A stretch of 64,000 bases of DNA from positions 111,568 to 175,567 of the forward strand of contig NMRB01000609.1 of the NCBI GenBank assembly GCA_002633025.1, in the 5' to 3' direction. Made by a program: the position numbers and the translations under genes. This DNA is from Notospermus geniculatus (taxonomy: Eukaryota; Nemertea; Pilidiophora; Heteronemertea; Lineidae). Shown piece by piece: positions 47,901 to 59,197 of the stretch (position 1 is its first letter; each line of letters opens with the position of its first letter). The notes beneath the pieces are model-generated. The model searched no databases, had not been told where the DNA came from, and saw only the letters and a list, made by a program, of their open reading frames with translations.

Positions 47901-48408
47901 CTTTGTGGACAGCTCTGCCAGGAGGACACCTCTTCATTGGGGACACAAAAATCAGTCTCAGGTTGTTTTTGACTTGTGTAGTCATGAACGGGAATCAAAC
48001 CTACAGCCTCTGGGTCAGGAGTCCAACATTCAACCACAGCACCGTGACTCTCCTATCAAACTCTCACTGGATGTCACTCTGAAGATAAGATTCAACTGCC
48101 TTTACCTGGACACCATAGTTTCCATATCCAGCAGCCAACTTCTCCCCATCGTATGAAAACTGGAGACTGTAGATTCCATCCTTTTCAAAATCTGGCTTAA
48201 TCGTCTTTGTGACGTTCCCTGCCTCAAATTTCTTCTTCCATTCGCTCTCTGAAAGTATGGAAAGTGGATGGCTTGGTCAATTCCAGTACTACACAGAAGT
48301 GTGGGTACATACAGCCCCAAATCCTACTCATTCAAACCCAATTGACAACCTACCTTTGTTAATAGCCTTTGAGACTTGCAGTGCTGCTTCCAGCCTTCGC
48401 CTTGCCAT
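44374..48408 (-). CDS. WD40-repeat protein, eight exons, complete (copy A)
   Basis: Coding exons on the minus strand: 48354-48408, 48106-48248, 47635-47815, 47373-47479, 47069-47215, 45097-45177, 44665-44874, 44374-44490. All junctions are GT-AG and in frame, giving 346 aa. It starts MARRRLEAALQVSKAINK (basic, helical) and ends IVKLVSLA. WD40-type strands are clear: FSYDGEKLAAGYGNYGVQIF (residues 49-68), IRFSPKHQSVIYAASSEGTV (95-114), LDFSLDGYTFATAGKDLNVR (133-152), LKFHPEYNQIFVSAGWDSTL (191-210) followed by KIWDA, then QLWDYTSGK. This predicts one beta-propeller of about seven blades. WD40 propellers act as protein-binding scaffolds. I cannot assign a named family or pathway. Two transposon-like insertions lie in intron 5. 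Confidence 0.93.
44933..44961. repeat. TAA/AAT trinucleotide microsatellite
   Basis: About nine to ten TAA units lie in intron 6 of the WD40 gene. Copy B lacks them and the preceding GTGGTTTT at the matching place (57588), so the tract differs between copies. Confidence 0.9.
45229..45741. mobile_element. 513 bp DNA transposon with 7 bp target duplication (intron 5, copy A)
   Basis: The ends are CAAGAATATATAAGTACC and its complement, and pairing continues through AAGAATGTAC. ATGGTAC flanks both sides (45222-45228 and 45742-45748). Copy B keeps a single ATGGTAC at 57848-57854 with no element, a clean empty site. The interior has no transposase, so this is non-autonomous. A 7 bp duplication does not point clearly to one superfamily. 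Confidence 0.85.
45940..46981. mobile_element. 1042 bp element with ~370 bp terminal inverted repeats, TA target (intron 5, copy A)
   Basis: The outer ends are CACTCATGGAAAAAAGTAAA and its complement. The two arms of about 370 bp remain alignable throughout, around a central spacer of roughly 270 bp. TA flanks the element (45938-45939 and 46982-46983). Copy B has one TA at the same site (CCCATTGTACCATTC, near 58045). TA duplication suggests the Tc1/mariner superfamily. The element has no transposase and looks like a long-armed fold-back derivative. Confidence 0.88.
47980..48049 (-). other. tRNA-like sequence in WD40 intron 2 (copy A)
   Basis: The 70 nt minus-strand stretch begins AGTCACGGTGCTGTGG and ends GGTTTGATTCCCGTTCATGACT. 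The ends pair (AGTCA/TGACT), and A-box and B-box-like blocks are in the right places. An anticodon-like loop CTCCTGA would present CCT. Weak D and T stems argue for a tRNA-derived relic or SINE rather than a working gene. Copy B: 59128-59197. Confidence 0.35.
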
Positions 48409-49276
48409 TTTCAGTACCTTATGATAACCAAAGTGGGACTTTCACATTGTTAACTACACATACAGCTGGAATGATAAAATAATTATGACCTCACAGTTGT
48501 TGCTCAGTGGGGCAAAAAATGAGGAGAGGCTGCTATAAACAACACTGTCCCTTTCTGTGTATGAATTGTTGTATCCAACATATTCAGAGGTCAGATTCAA
48601 AGTAAAATCTGCTCACACATGAAGTTTGTCTGGCGAAGTCTGCCTGGGAAAGTCTAACACATACAATAAAATGGCTCATTGACATTGTGGGTGGAGCCTC
48701 AGCACTCAGCAAAACTCAGTCAAATTCTCTCCTGAATTTAGAATGCCAATGAATTGACTGCAACATTCTCAGTAAAGTTCCTTGCCCAAGGTCACAATAA
48801 GTAATTCCTAACAATAGAGTTTCATAGGAAGTAAAACTAATGAAAATTTGGCAACAGTCAAATGACCTACCAAAAATGACTTCCGCTGTTCAATATTCAC
48901 TACAGAAAACAGAACAGCACAGACTGCATTGACAAAAATGAAATGTTGTCTTTGATCAAACATGTAGGACAGCCTTATGTGTTTAACCTACCAGTAACTA
49001 CATGAACTATTCCTGTCAGATTTTGTGGTAAATATTGACATGGTGTGTTTAACAGAGCATATCCAGGGCATGACATACAATAGGCCTATATCAGCATCAA
49101 ATTGATTTATGTAATGTCACATGAATATATAAGGCGATGACAATAATGGTGGGTTTGACTTCACAAGGATAAAAAGGAATATTACTGCACAAGGCTTATT
49201 TCAATGTATTTCAATCATAAGTTTACATCCATCATGGCATATAAGCCAGTTTCTCCCATGGCCTCGCCCACAGGTT

Positions 49277-49386
49277 CTTGTGGTTTTAGTGGGGGGACTT
49301 TACTGGCAATGTACCGGTATAGAATTTTCTACAGCATTGCCAGTAAAGTGTGTAAGGACCTATGATCCCCCCACTAAAACCACAAG
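49277..49386. mobile_element. 110 bp hairpin element (copy A)
   Basis: CTTGTGGTTTTAGTGGGGGG at the left pairs with its complement at the right, and an inner stem ACTTTACTGGCAATG pairs with CATTGCCAGTAAAGT. It lies about 0.9 kb upstream of the WD40 start codon. It is probably a small MITE. Confidence 0.7.
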
Positions 49387-49664
49387 ACCCTGCTGTGAAT
49401 CATCAGCAAAAAAGGCCAATAACATGACAATAGGCCCAAGCAAGTTCATGAAGCGGAGGGTCCAACCCGGTGTGATAGAACCTAATCAATGCCCCCATCT
49501 ATCTGATGTCCCCATGCATTGTGTCTCTAGAGTCTGATTCAATGGTGCCGCTTAATCCGTAAACATGGTAGGCCTAAAATAAATGTATTTTTTGTTGGGT
49601 GGGGGACATCACATATCGCGATCGGGGGACATTACTAGGCTAGATTCTATTCAGTATTACACCG

Positions 49665-49735
49665 GGTTTTGAAGCGGAGACCTCTCACTCCGAAATCAAA
49701 CGCACTCAACCGGCTCGGCTAAGGGGAATTTCCCG
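49665..49735 (-). other. tRNA-like relic upstream of the WD40 gene (copy A)
   Basis: On the minus strand TTAGCCGAGCCGGTTGAGTG is a good RNA polymerase III A box. It is followed about 30 nt later by GGTCTCCGCTTCAAAACCC, a weak B box. Probably a decayed tRNA-derived SINE head. It is repeated at about 60834-60905. Confidence 0.35.
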
Positions 49736-50300
49736 GTGGAGTGCTGACACGATTACACCAAGAAACAACACGTCCGACATTAGATAACATCCGTGTACTT
49801 TGTCTACACACAAAATGTGCATTACAATTCTCGGACACAGTGAAACTTTTCTGGTGTCTTTTTTGAGATGAATAACGCGTTTATTAGACATATTAGAGGA
49901 CTGAATGTATTTACATAACGGACTGACCAACGACAATGCACCTTTAGTGTTTTTAGATAACATTAATGACGTTTTTGATGAGAAAATCACAAAATGTCAT
50001 CTTCTCCCAGTCCAGACTGAAACTTCCGGTTGCACGGAATTGTGGTCGTTCTCAGTGCCCGCACTCGAAAATTTTTCTTTGATTTCAATGAAATAAAACC
50101 GACGATTTTTAATACAAATCCGTCACTAAAACATTCCAAGATATGTGAAAGTTATAGTTAAAAATACATAAAATTGTTTTATTGTAAAAATGTTGTTAAA
50201 AGTGATGTAAGTCATTGTAAAATAATGATTATTCTGTCACCGGTTTGTCGTGGGATTGACAGACGCTGTACATTTTGTACATGATGTACATGTTTTACGT

Positions 50301-50427
50301 GCATACAGATAACCAGTGATTACAGTGTGTGTAAGCACAGGAACTTGTACCGTTAATTACGGGGGTCCTACCCCCTATATATATAATACAGACAAGGAAT
50401 GAAACACCTGCCTTTTCCTGTACATGA
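50301..50427. other. Unique link between the large copies
   Basis: About 127 bp match neither flank of the duplication and contain TATATATATAATACAG. No n marks this boundary, unlike the other copy switches. Confidence 0.6.
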
Positions 50428-52582
50428 CTTCTGAATATGCTTAAAGGCTACAACCCCCTCTCCCCCCGCCGCTGCCCAGTAATCAAGAGGAATTCATGGT
50501 TTAATGAAGGAGTTACATTTACTTACAATCGATAAAGATTTCGTGTTATCAGTTTATAAACCGTTATCAATATCGAATGAGTATAAATCAGTGGACAGAA
50601 ATAGCCTAGAGATGAATTAGCTTCTGTTAGGAGATTAATCAGTGCTTCAGACGAGGGTAACTTTAGATCGCGTTGGCACAGGAAATGTTGATGTCGTAAA
50701 AAAGAGGACGTGTTTCCCCTTCCGACATTTAATAGCTCCGGGGAAGAGGAATAAGAGAAACGTAGCCTAAATATGCCTCAACCGACGTTGATTGTATTTA
50801 AAGTCGCTCTAGGATTCTGCTTACTATCACGTTACGATGGTGCAGCGTTTCTGAAGTCCATATGTGTAAATGGAGTGGTAATCCCAGCACTAAATGTTCC
50901 CTGCACTAAAAGCGACTTTTTAGCGATCAGATGGTAAACAAACAAAAACCCAGGAACAGGTTTCGTAAAAAAGATCGATCATCACCGTGCCCATCCCCAG
51001 ATATGATGCTACCATATGGCGATAATGCGTTCCCAGAGGAACCGGAACCAGGCTTTGGCCATTAACCGCCGTTACACAGAAGCTTCCAGCAACCTTCCCA
51101 GGCAGATCGGGACGTAGCTGCAACTTCATCAGTCGCTTCCTTTACGTATCGAAAGCAGTTCGAACACGCTTGGGAGGAGTCTCGAATCATTAATTGTCCC
51201 ATGCAGCCACAACGTAACCAGGTTTCGTCGTAACTCTCTGCAAGTGTTACGAAGAAGATACAAATGAAGCCTCACCAACTATTTTTCTGCCCCTGTGTTT
51301 TCAGTCCACACAGCAATCAACCACAGCCTGCTACATACAAAATAATTACCTGTTACACGACCTTTTGTTTGGCGTAAGCAAATAACGAGTGGTTTGACGT
51401 CTGCTGGTGGTGATTTTGTAACAAGCAGACGATCAGTGATCAATGGAAAGGGTAATTCACCCCTGTCATATTAATCACACATTTGATTACAGTAATTTCC
51501 AGCACCGTGGCCACAGATGGGATAAATTAATGTAGGAAAAAATATCCCACCGCGTGAATCTCGACCATCCTGGCGAAGTGAAAAGTTCAATAGAATAGAT
51601 CGATGGCAATAACTGCAGCGAATATAGCACGAGGCCCTGGCGATACGCCAAAGGATCGTGTGAGGCATGCTGTCCCAAATGGCATTCAAGACTCTAAGCG
51701 GACGATGATCTTTGTCACCGGCGGTCCATCAAACAGCCATCGACTTTTTATAAAAGACGTCTTGAGGATATAAAGATTCTTTTTCAATAAACGACGATAT
51801 TTCGGCTGATAATTCGTGAAAATAAAAACGTAATGGGTATAATAGAACTAGTAATGTACATCGTCAAGCAATGATTGCTGTTAACCTTTTCGATCGAAGC
51901 ATTTCTTCTCTCTGCTTCATTACCATAAAGTTGTAACATATTGTAACGTGGTAACTGCTTCCAAGGCGAACATTTTCCATTATTTTGAGATGATGAGAAT
52001 AGCGGAGGTCGGGAAAGAACATAAGTTGGTATTCAGCGAACGTACGATGATTTATAATACATGTAGTGGAAAGAGAATGTACCTTGCTGCACCAGGCTCA
52101 GTACCAACTGTGGCATCATTACACCATAAGGTGAGAATGTATGGCAAGAATGAATGAGATGTGTAACCGCCAAAGCTTTAAATCCAGGCAATATTAATCA
52201 ATATACCGTTACCCGATACTCGTTCTGATATTTCGGCACCTGTTGGACAACCCTCTTCGGTTTTAATGAAAATTAGGGTCGTTTTGACAAAAACATAAAT
52301 CTTAATTGCGACCATATGGAAACTAGTTGCCTAAGAAACCGTTGAAGGAAAATTCTAAGAAATGAGGCTGGAATGAATGAATTTGTGATAGAAACGGTAA
52401 AAATGATTACTTACCCGGTACTATTTGTCCGAATTGAGAATCCGTTCTCGATCGGTATAAAATTACAAAACGGTTTCGTTCTGTTTAGTATAAAAATATA
52501 AAATCTCTTGTGAATGTGAATGTAGCCAGTTCTGCTTCGTTCTACTGCAAGCATGCGAATAAACCAGCTGATAGTGAGCGTC

Positions 52583-52583
52583 N
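52583..52583. other. Single undetermined base (assembly join)
   Basis: Left of the n the sequence matches copy A up to 37567; right of it, matching resumes at 38850. About 1.28 kb is therefore absent from copy B at this join. Confidence 0.85.
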
Positions 52584-52925
52584 CCATATTTTAATTTTAG
52601 ATGAAAGCCATCGTGAACACATGTGGCGCAGTATTAATGAGTTTCACTGGGTTTCATACGTAATATGATTCCTTATATAACGTCCACCTTATGTCACATT
52701 GCAGTGCAACGCGACAACGTTTATTTGAGAAGTCATGGTTTCGAAAAGGGACATCACGAAGATAAAGTTAATCGCGAATCGTTCTCACGGAACGGAAGTG
52801 GTCAATCTTTATGACACCACATCAGCAACATAATAACCTATACCCTATAGGGTGAACGAGGAATAGTTTGCGACCAAGAGTGATTTGAGAGACCCTGTTG
52901 ATCGGTCAAAGAAGAAACCATGTTG

Positions 52926-53062
52926 CCTGTTCACACGGCAGACCCGCACACTGACGAGGCCTGTTCACACGGCAGACCCGCACACTGACGAGGCCTGTTC
53001 ACACGGCAGACCCGCACACTGACGAGGCCTGTTCACACGGCAGACCCGCACACTGACGAGGC
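52926..53062. repeat. Minisatellite, 4 x 34 bp (copy B)
   Basis: Four near-identical units of CCTGTTCACACGGCAGACCC followed by GCACACTGACGAGG. The counterpart at 39186-39291 has three units of 35 bp, with one more C and a C in place of G. Confidence 0.9.
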
Positions 53063-54229
53063 GACGACTGATGTAACATCTGCCATTGTTTCCGTATGTC
53101 AGCGCTCCCCCTGGGGAGCGCTGGCAGATAGATCAATATAGGTTTCTTTGTTGCCGGTGTGAAAGGAATCCACGTCCCCCTGGTATCAAAGTCCGGTCTT
53201 ATTGTTCAGTGAGGGATTAGAATACAGTGTGGCTAGAGAGACCATGAACATTCGAATACATGTATAAGTTTACAATAGCGCGCTCTTGTTTGGCGGATCT
53301 GCATTCCTAGGACACTGACTCCTGCCACACAGGTAACTGCAACAGTTCCGAAACCAACAACATGAAGACGAGTCTGAGAGGTGACCAGTAGCGTTTCGTT
53401 TGTTGTGCCCTCGTGTGATGATGTATTCCATCGGCGATTCCGATTTCCCCGCATGTTGCCTTCCTGTATCAGATGTCCACTTCGCGTATTCTTCGACTTG
53501 GTCCGACAGCAACCTAAGAATATCTTATAGTAAAGCTGATTATGGCGTGGTTTCCTTGGCCACAATCAGATTCAGATCATATTCTTGCTCCAAATAATCT
53601 GGCAGACCAGAAACCAGTCCGGTAGACTTCGTGCTGTTGGGCAGAGCGACACCTGACATTTGCTCCAAGAACTACATAGTAAGCCTTTCTTTGCAACACA
53701 ATAAACACGCACCATGCTTGCATGACGTTTTTTGGACGTAGGTTACTGGTTTATCAAGTGTATTTCCCGGCCTATCATGAACTAAAATGCTTCAAACTGT
53801 TTTGGTCCGTGGGAATTAGCAGGTTTTCCGATAGGTCCTGATGACGTCACATACTGCTGACGTGGGACAAAATCCTTCCTTCTGGCATTTCAGTCCGTGC
53901 GATGGAATACTAATGAATTGTCAATTTATATTGGCGAGGTTTAAACTTCTTATATCGTGTTCTATTGAAATAATAAAAAGGATATCGTATATTGCAGTTG
54001 GCACGTGTTTAACACCGATCCTAAACAAAGACTTCGAGTATTAGCATAATGTGGAGGTGTCCTCGGAAAAAGGTTGTCCATCCCAATTTTCAACCCCGGT
54101 CGTTTCGCTTCAGCCGAGAGATGTCACCTTTAAAAGCTAGACATTCGAAAATTGAGTTTGAATTCCAAATAAAGGGTCTTATATCTGCACCGACTGCAAC
54201 TCAGGCAAAAATGTCCCTGGTGGTTATTA

Positions 54230-54303
54230 TGTGTAGGCTACCGCTGCCGGGTATGTCGGACTCGTCGACACATGGGAAGTCAAGGGTTCGATTCCCGCCG
54301 CTG
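54230..54303 (+). other. tRNA-like segment (copy B)
   Basis: Counterpart of 40455-40528, with CTGCCGGG instead of CTGCTGGG and CTGTAAAC instead of CTGTGAAC. The B box GGGTTCGATTCCC is intact. Confidence 0.35.
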
Positions 54304-55727
54304 TAAACGCAAAAGAAGTCCGGGTGGTATTGTCCTGTAGTAGATTAAGCCTTTGTGAAGGATTATGTCGCTAATCCTGACCATAACCGTTGACAATGAA
54401 TGGGGTTTGTGTTGAGGACTTCCGTTCCTTTCTCCTGGTGTAATGTTTTTCACTGCCCCCCGTTTGCCAGTGCCTCCCAACAAAAGATTGACGGAATAAG
54501 CCGCGACGTGACAATGGGGGAGGCACTGACCAACATGTCTTTCTGTTTTTGAGTGTCCGCCGAACAAAAAAGCGGGCGTTGTCATACGGGAGGCATTCTC
54601 ATACATTACACCTGCCTGCCAATCTCTCCTCTCAAGACACGTAGGCCTAAAGCGATTCGCAGAATGAGCTGCTCCTTGAGTTCCACAGAAAGGTGGTTTC
54701 TGGAGAGACCGCGGAATAAAAAGGCTGCGTGCTATCGTCGTTCATTGGAGGAATCTTCCTTCCGGACTTGCGTTGACCCTGTGGAAAATCGCTGCGTTCA
54801 ACAACTCTATACTCGATATTCAAATGGCGGACCATTAAAAGGTCCTTGGATTCTTTCTTCTTTCTTCATCTGATAGCCTTAGCTTGCCCTCCATTGCGGC
54901 CGTCACCCGACCTGACTGGGAAGGGAAATGTCTCCAATTACCGTGATAAATAGCCCAGAAGATTGCAGATCTGCGTCCGCCATGGCTGGAACCGGAAGTG
55001 CCCGATGAGGAGGCTCGTATCTAACGTCTTCAAGCGGACGGAAGTAGGGTGACAGCCATTTCAGAGTTCCTTTTTGCTGAACATGCCTTGGTAGCTGTGG
55101 TTGACAATTCTGACGGCGGTCTTTTCCTATCTTCAAAGAAGAAAGATAGCGATTAAAAGATTGTTTTGCTGAGATTTTGATGTTCTCCACAAAAGAAATT
55201 GTGGCGATATCAGATCATGTGGCTCAATAAGCGATGTCCGCCAGAGATAAGATGGATAGGACTACAGCAGCGTAGATGGTTCACGTCGGAATTGGGCCAC
55301 ACACCAAATTTTATCACCCACCGAAAAAAACCACGCTCTAAATTCATGGATGCAACCTTGTGATACAGAAATAAGTCCGGCGCTGAAACCCTCCACGTTG
55401 ACGTCAGCGTATTCGATCTCCCGTTCTAACCTTGAGATCTATTCATAACGGAAAACACAGCCAAAAATCCGTTATCGAAAGTCAATAACAACTCTGTTTA
55501 ATGGCTTATTTATGATTCTTTTGTGTTTAAGGTCAACCTACCCCTCTCAAAAAAGAAAAAGGATCCCTCTCAAAAGATCATGAGGAAATTGACATCTATT
55601 TTTGTACATTTTCCTGCTGCTATATCAAAGTACGAGTGATTAGAGCGCGAGGAAGTCTTCCTGGACACCCACGCAATCCTCACCAATTTATCGTCTGCCT
55701 CTGGGGGAAGGCCCATTCACCACTCCC

Positions 55728-56054
55728 GTGGCTGTTTACTACCGAAGTCAAAATCTATTGATAGAAAATCCCCGCCCCCGCGCTCCACTGCTATGCAACG
55801 AAAGCAGTCGTAGAACTGATAATCGACCGTTCACCAAGGATACCGGCTTTCAGGAGGAACGCCGTCTTCCGTGTGTGACGTCAGCAGGTGAAGAAATCGA
55901 TGAACGTTTCGATAAAATGAAGGACGATACGGTTATATTCCAGGAGATCGACACGGAAGAATGCGTAGGCGAAGAAGCTGGTACTGCATGTGACGTCATG
56001 AAAATGTTGCCGCCAAAGATGGACGTGACGTCATGGTGTGACAATCTGCATTGA
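55728..56054 (+). CDS. Hypothetical 108-codon frame (copy B)
   Basis: The protein is identical to that predicted at 41943-42269. See that entry for the acidic tail and possible acceptor. Identity between copies is very high across this whole area, so identical protein alone does not demonstrate coding. Confidence 0.25.
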   Translation: MAVYYRSQNLLIENPRPRAPLLCNESSRRTDNRPFTKDTGFQEERRLPCVTSAGEEIDERFDKMKDDTVIFQEIDTEECVGEEAGTACDVMKMLPPKMDVTSWCDNLH

Positions 56055-56637
56055 GCTGAATGGCTTGCAAATCTTTGGATCCATCACTGTCCATTTACCA
56101 GTGTTCCATTATGCAAGAGATGTAGCTTGGTTTTTAGGTAGACTGCTTCCCGTCTTTTGCCATTCCACTCTGTCCGAAACGGACACTAGCGCCGTGGGAT
56201 TGTAGCGGCAAAGATGGGAACCAGTCTAGGTCAGTTTTGGCTACTATTAGTACAAAAACTACACCACAGGTGGCGCCAGCAATTCAGAAACTGTGAATTT
56301 GAGCCCAAATGTTGACATACAGCACATTTTACTGTCCCTGTCCCAGTCACATCATATCATGTTTGGCTGAACTGCCACACCAAAATGCCTATTGGAACCT
56401 ACTTGTAGTTCCATGCCCTTTAAGAGGGGAAAGGATGCCCCCTTCCTTTGGCAGCATTATGAAATGGAATTCCTGTGGCCCTGCAATGCTGGTAGACCTT
56501 TCCTTTAAATAACGATCATAGTCAGCGCATTTTGTTGTTGCAGTCTTTTAACTGAGCAGTCCAGTGGTGGCTGTCTTACAAGGCAAACTGTGGGTGTGAT
56601 TATTGTTCAACAACAAAATTTGTTTTAAGGTACAAAA

Positions 56638-56643
56638 TTTATT
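56638..56643 (-). terminator. Possible poly(A) signal of WD40 gene copy B
   Basis: AATAAA on the minus strand, about 0.4 kb past the stop codon at 57038. It corresponds to 42893-42898 in copy A. Confidence 0.35.
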
Positions 56644-58599
56644 TTTGGTTTTTAAACTCTCAGTATTCGCGTAAAATACAAACAAGTATTCAATACTAAC
56701 AATAAATGATGTCACAAAATGAAAGCAGAATATCTGGACGGTCAACATGGCTAATCTCACAGTATCTGGAATGATAATCAATTGATTCTAAATTACATGA
56801 ATATATAACAGTTTAGCCTGGAAAGTACATACAGCTTACATGTATTTAATTAATACAGTACATGTATCTAACACTAACAGTTCAGCCTGGGAAGGGCTCC
56901 TGACTTATGTGTGTTTATGAATACACTTGACTGTCTGACAGTTTAGCCACAGAAACATGACTTACATTACAGCTGTAATTATGGGACGGAATGTAGAATC
57001 CTGAAATAGGACAGGATAGGATGGACCTCAGGTTCAATTATGCGAGGCTGACCAACTTGACGATTGAGTCTCCAGCCCCGACAGCTATCCGTGCACCGCC
57101 TAATGTTGTATCCAGAGCCTGGACGGACTTCTTCATCTGAATGGATCCAAGGCACTGGAAGAAGAAAAAGTTGTCTTTCATTGGTGGTAGCAGGGAGTTT
57201 TAAATGCTGATAAGGAAACACTAAGAAAGGGGCAATGCTTGATTATATTAATGACTATTTGATTCATGATTTCACCAAGCATGAACTTACAGAAAGTTAA
57301 TGACACTTAAATGTCACATGTGACTTACCTCGTCAGTGTCAGAGCTGATTACTTGGACACTGTTTGTCCCACTTCCTCCGGCGATAACACAGATGTCATT
57401 GAGGAACTGTGCAGTGTAGAGAAACTCGCCCCCACCACCATGAGGGAATGGTATGTCCTTCAATAGTTTCCCACTGGTGTAGTCCCACAGTTGTAGGGCA
57501 TTGTTGGCCTGCCAGGAGCCAGTTAGGATTCTATAGCCCTGAAAAGGAAAAGCAGAGATCCTTCATTTAGACTCCCTCTCCACATAAAGAAGTAAGAACA
57601 ACTCTTACTCTTACTTGAAGTAAGAACTTTACCAAGACTGAGAAAGTGTATCATACGAGTTGGCTCTCAATGAGCATATCACAACTCGGACATTTTCAGG
57701 TGCTTTACCATAGTCTCCTTACCCTGATGTCCAAACCGTCACCACAAATATGTGGTCCTTTAATGCTTCTGACCACACCGTCATGCTGTCTCGCATCCCA
57801 GATCTGAAAGGAGGATAGGTCCAGGTTTATGGATGACCAGGTATATCATGGTACTGAATGAAGAGCTGAGTGTCAAGTAGGCCATAATTTAATTCTCCAC
57901 AAACAAATTGGGCTAATTTAATGTACAGCAGGAGGAAACCAGAATCCCCGGCCAGAAGTCGCCCTCTCTATCACATGGAGAATAGATCTTACCAGGAATC
58001 GCACCTGGGACCCGAAAGGTGACAGGCATCAATGTTCCCATTGTACCATTCTGATACTGTGTTATAAACAGTAATTGTTAATGAACTGTTCATGCTGTAC
58101 AAAAATGTCAGTGCCTGATCTATATTTTACCTTCAACGTGCTGTCCCATCCAGCTGACACAAAGATCTGGTTATACTCTGGGTGAAACTTCAGTGCGAAG
58201 ACTCGCATAGCATGACCAGCCTTAGGGTTGTCTGGAGCTTGGGTCAGTGGACTGTAGCCTTCAAATGTCTTGATTGGCTGGAAAAAGGATATTATGTTAA
58301 TGATTTTATTGCCACAGGTAAATGAATGTGGTGGACAGCAATGACTGATAAGACGAATGAATTTTTTTGCTAAGCTAAGTATGATGTTCGCCACCTAGAG
58401 AAGTATGACAGCTCTGCATTCCTTCTCACCTTGTTCGTTTCCGAATCATACAGACGGACATTCAGGTCCTTTCCTGCCGTGGCAAAGGTGTACCCATCCA
58501 AACTGAAGTCAAGGCAGTTGATTTCATTGCCCTTCTCTGAAAGAGAATGTTCGACTTAGGAAAGACTCAAAATACGCCTTGACTGTGTGAAATTCTACA

Positions 58600-58821
58600 C
58601 CATCCAGTGTTAATTCTATGATTTCAGAAGGGCATGGGGCAAACTTTGTGAAAAGGGCACTTCAACCTAGAAAAGGGCACTTTTCATTCGCGACATTTCT
58701 ACTAACGGAATTTGAGAAGCTTGTCAGTTAAAAAGGTCCCAATAACTCCAGTCAACAGCCAATTTGAGCCAATTTCTAAGGTGGTATGACCAAAAGGGAC
58801 CATGACAGAGGGTCTGGGGGN
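58600..58821. mobile_element. Partial insertion, possibly hAT-type, in WD40 intron 3 of copy B
   Basis: After TACACCATC the sequence departs from copy A and begins CAGTGTTAATTCTATGATTT. It runs with repeated AAGGGCACTT words to GGGTCTGGGGGn. CAGTG-type starts and a terminal GGTCTGGGGG phrase are reminiscent of hAT elements. The other end is not present, because sequence resumes inside exon 3 after the n. Confidence 0.45.
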
Positions 58822-59127
58822 GGCGTGCACAGTCCCCTCGGAGGAAGCTGCATAAATCACACTTTGATGTTTGGGGCTGAAGCGGATGCAGGTCGTTGCC
58901 AAACCCCCATAACGTGATTTCACGACATCTCCCTTAGGTTTCCCGTTCTTGGCATCGAAGATCTGTGATATATGAAATCAACCAAAAGCATTCATTGATA
59001 TTTTCACTGTTTATTTCCTTATCAGTCGGACACAGTCAGTGGATCTCTCTTTGTGGACACCTCTGCCAGGAGGACACCTCTTCATTGGGGACACAAAAAT
59101 CAGTCTCAGGTTGTTTTTGACTTGTGT

Positions 59128-59197
59128 AGTCATGAACGGGAATCAAACCTACAGCCTCTGGGTCAGGAGTCCAACATTCAACCACAGCACCCTGACT
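59128..59197 (-). other. tRNA-like sequence in WD40 intron 2 (copy B)
   Basis: Counterpart of 47980-48049. It begins AGTCAGGGTGCTGTGG (G in place of C), with the end AGTCA/TGACT pairing preserved. Confidence 0.35.

Larger units (their letters stand above)
35421..50300. repeat. Large duplicated segment, copy A
   Basis: From TTCTGAATATGCTTAAAGGC at the left edge to about 50300, the sequence recurs at 50428-61480 in the same orientation, offset by about 15 kb at the start. It contains the complete WD40 gene. Compared with copy B it has extra DNA at 37568-38849, 43189-44252, 44925-44961, 45229-45741 and 45940-46981. Outside those blocks alignment is continuous, with identity ranging from nearly 100 percent to visibly lower. 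Confidence 0.9.

Noticed and set aside
49706-49990. 94-codon minus-strand frame upstream of the WD40 start, similar in copy B
   Set aside because: It overlaps a tRNA-like relic and differs by indels between copies (49706-49990 against 60877-61200). It is more likely leader or upstream DNA than coding.
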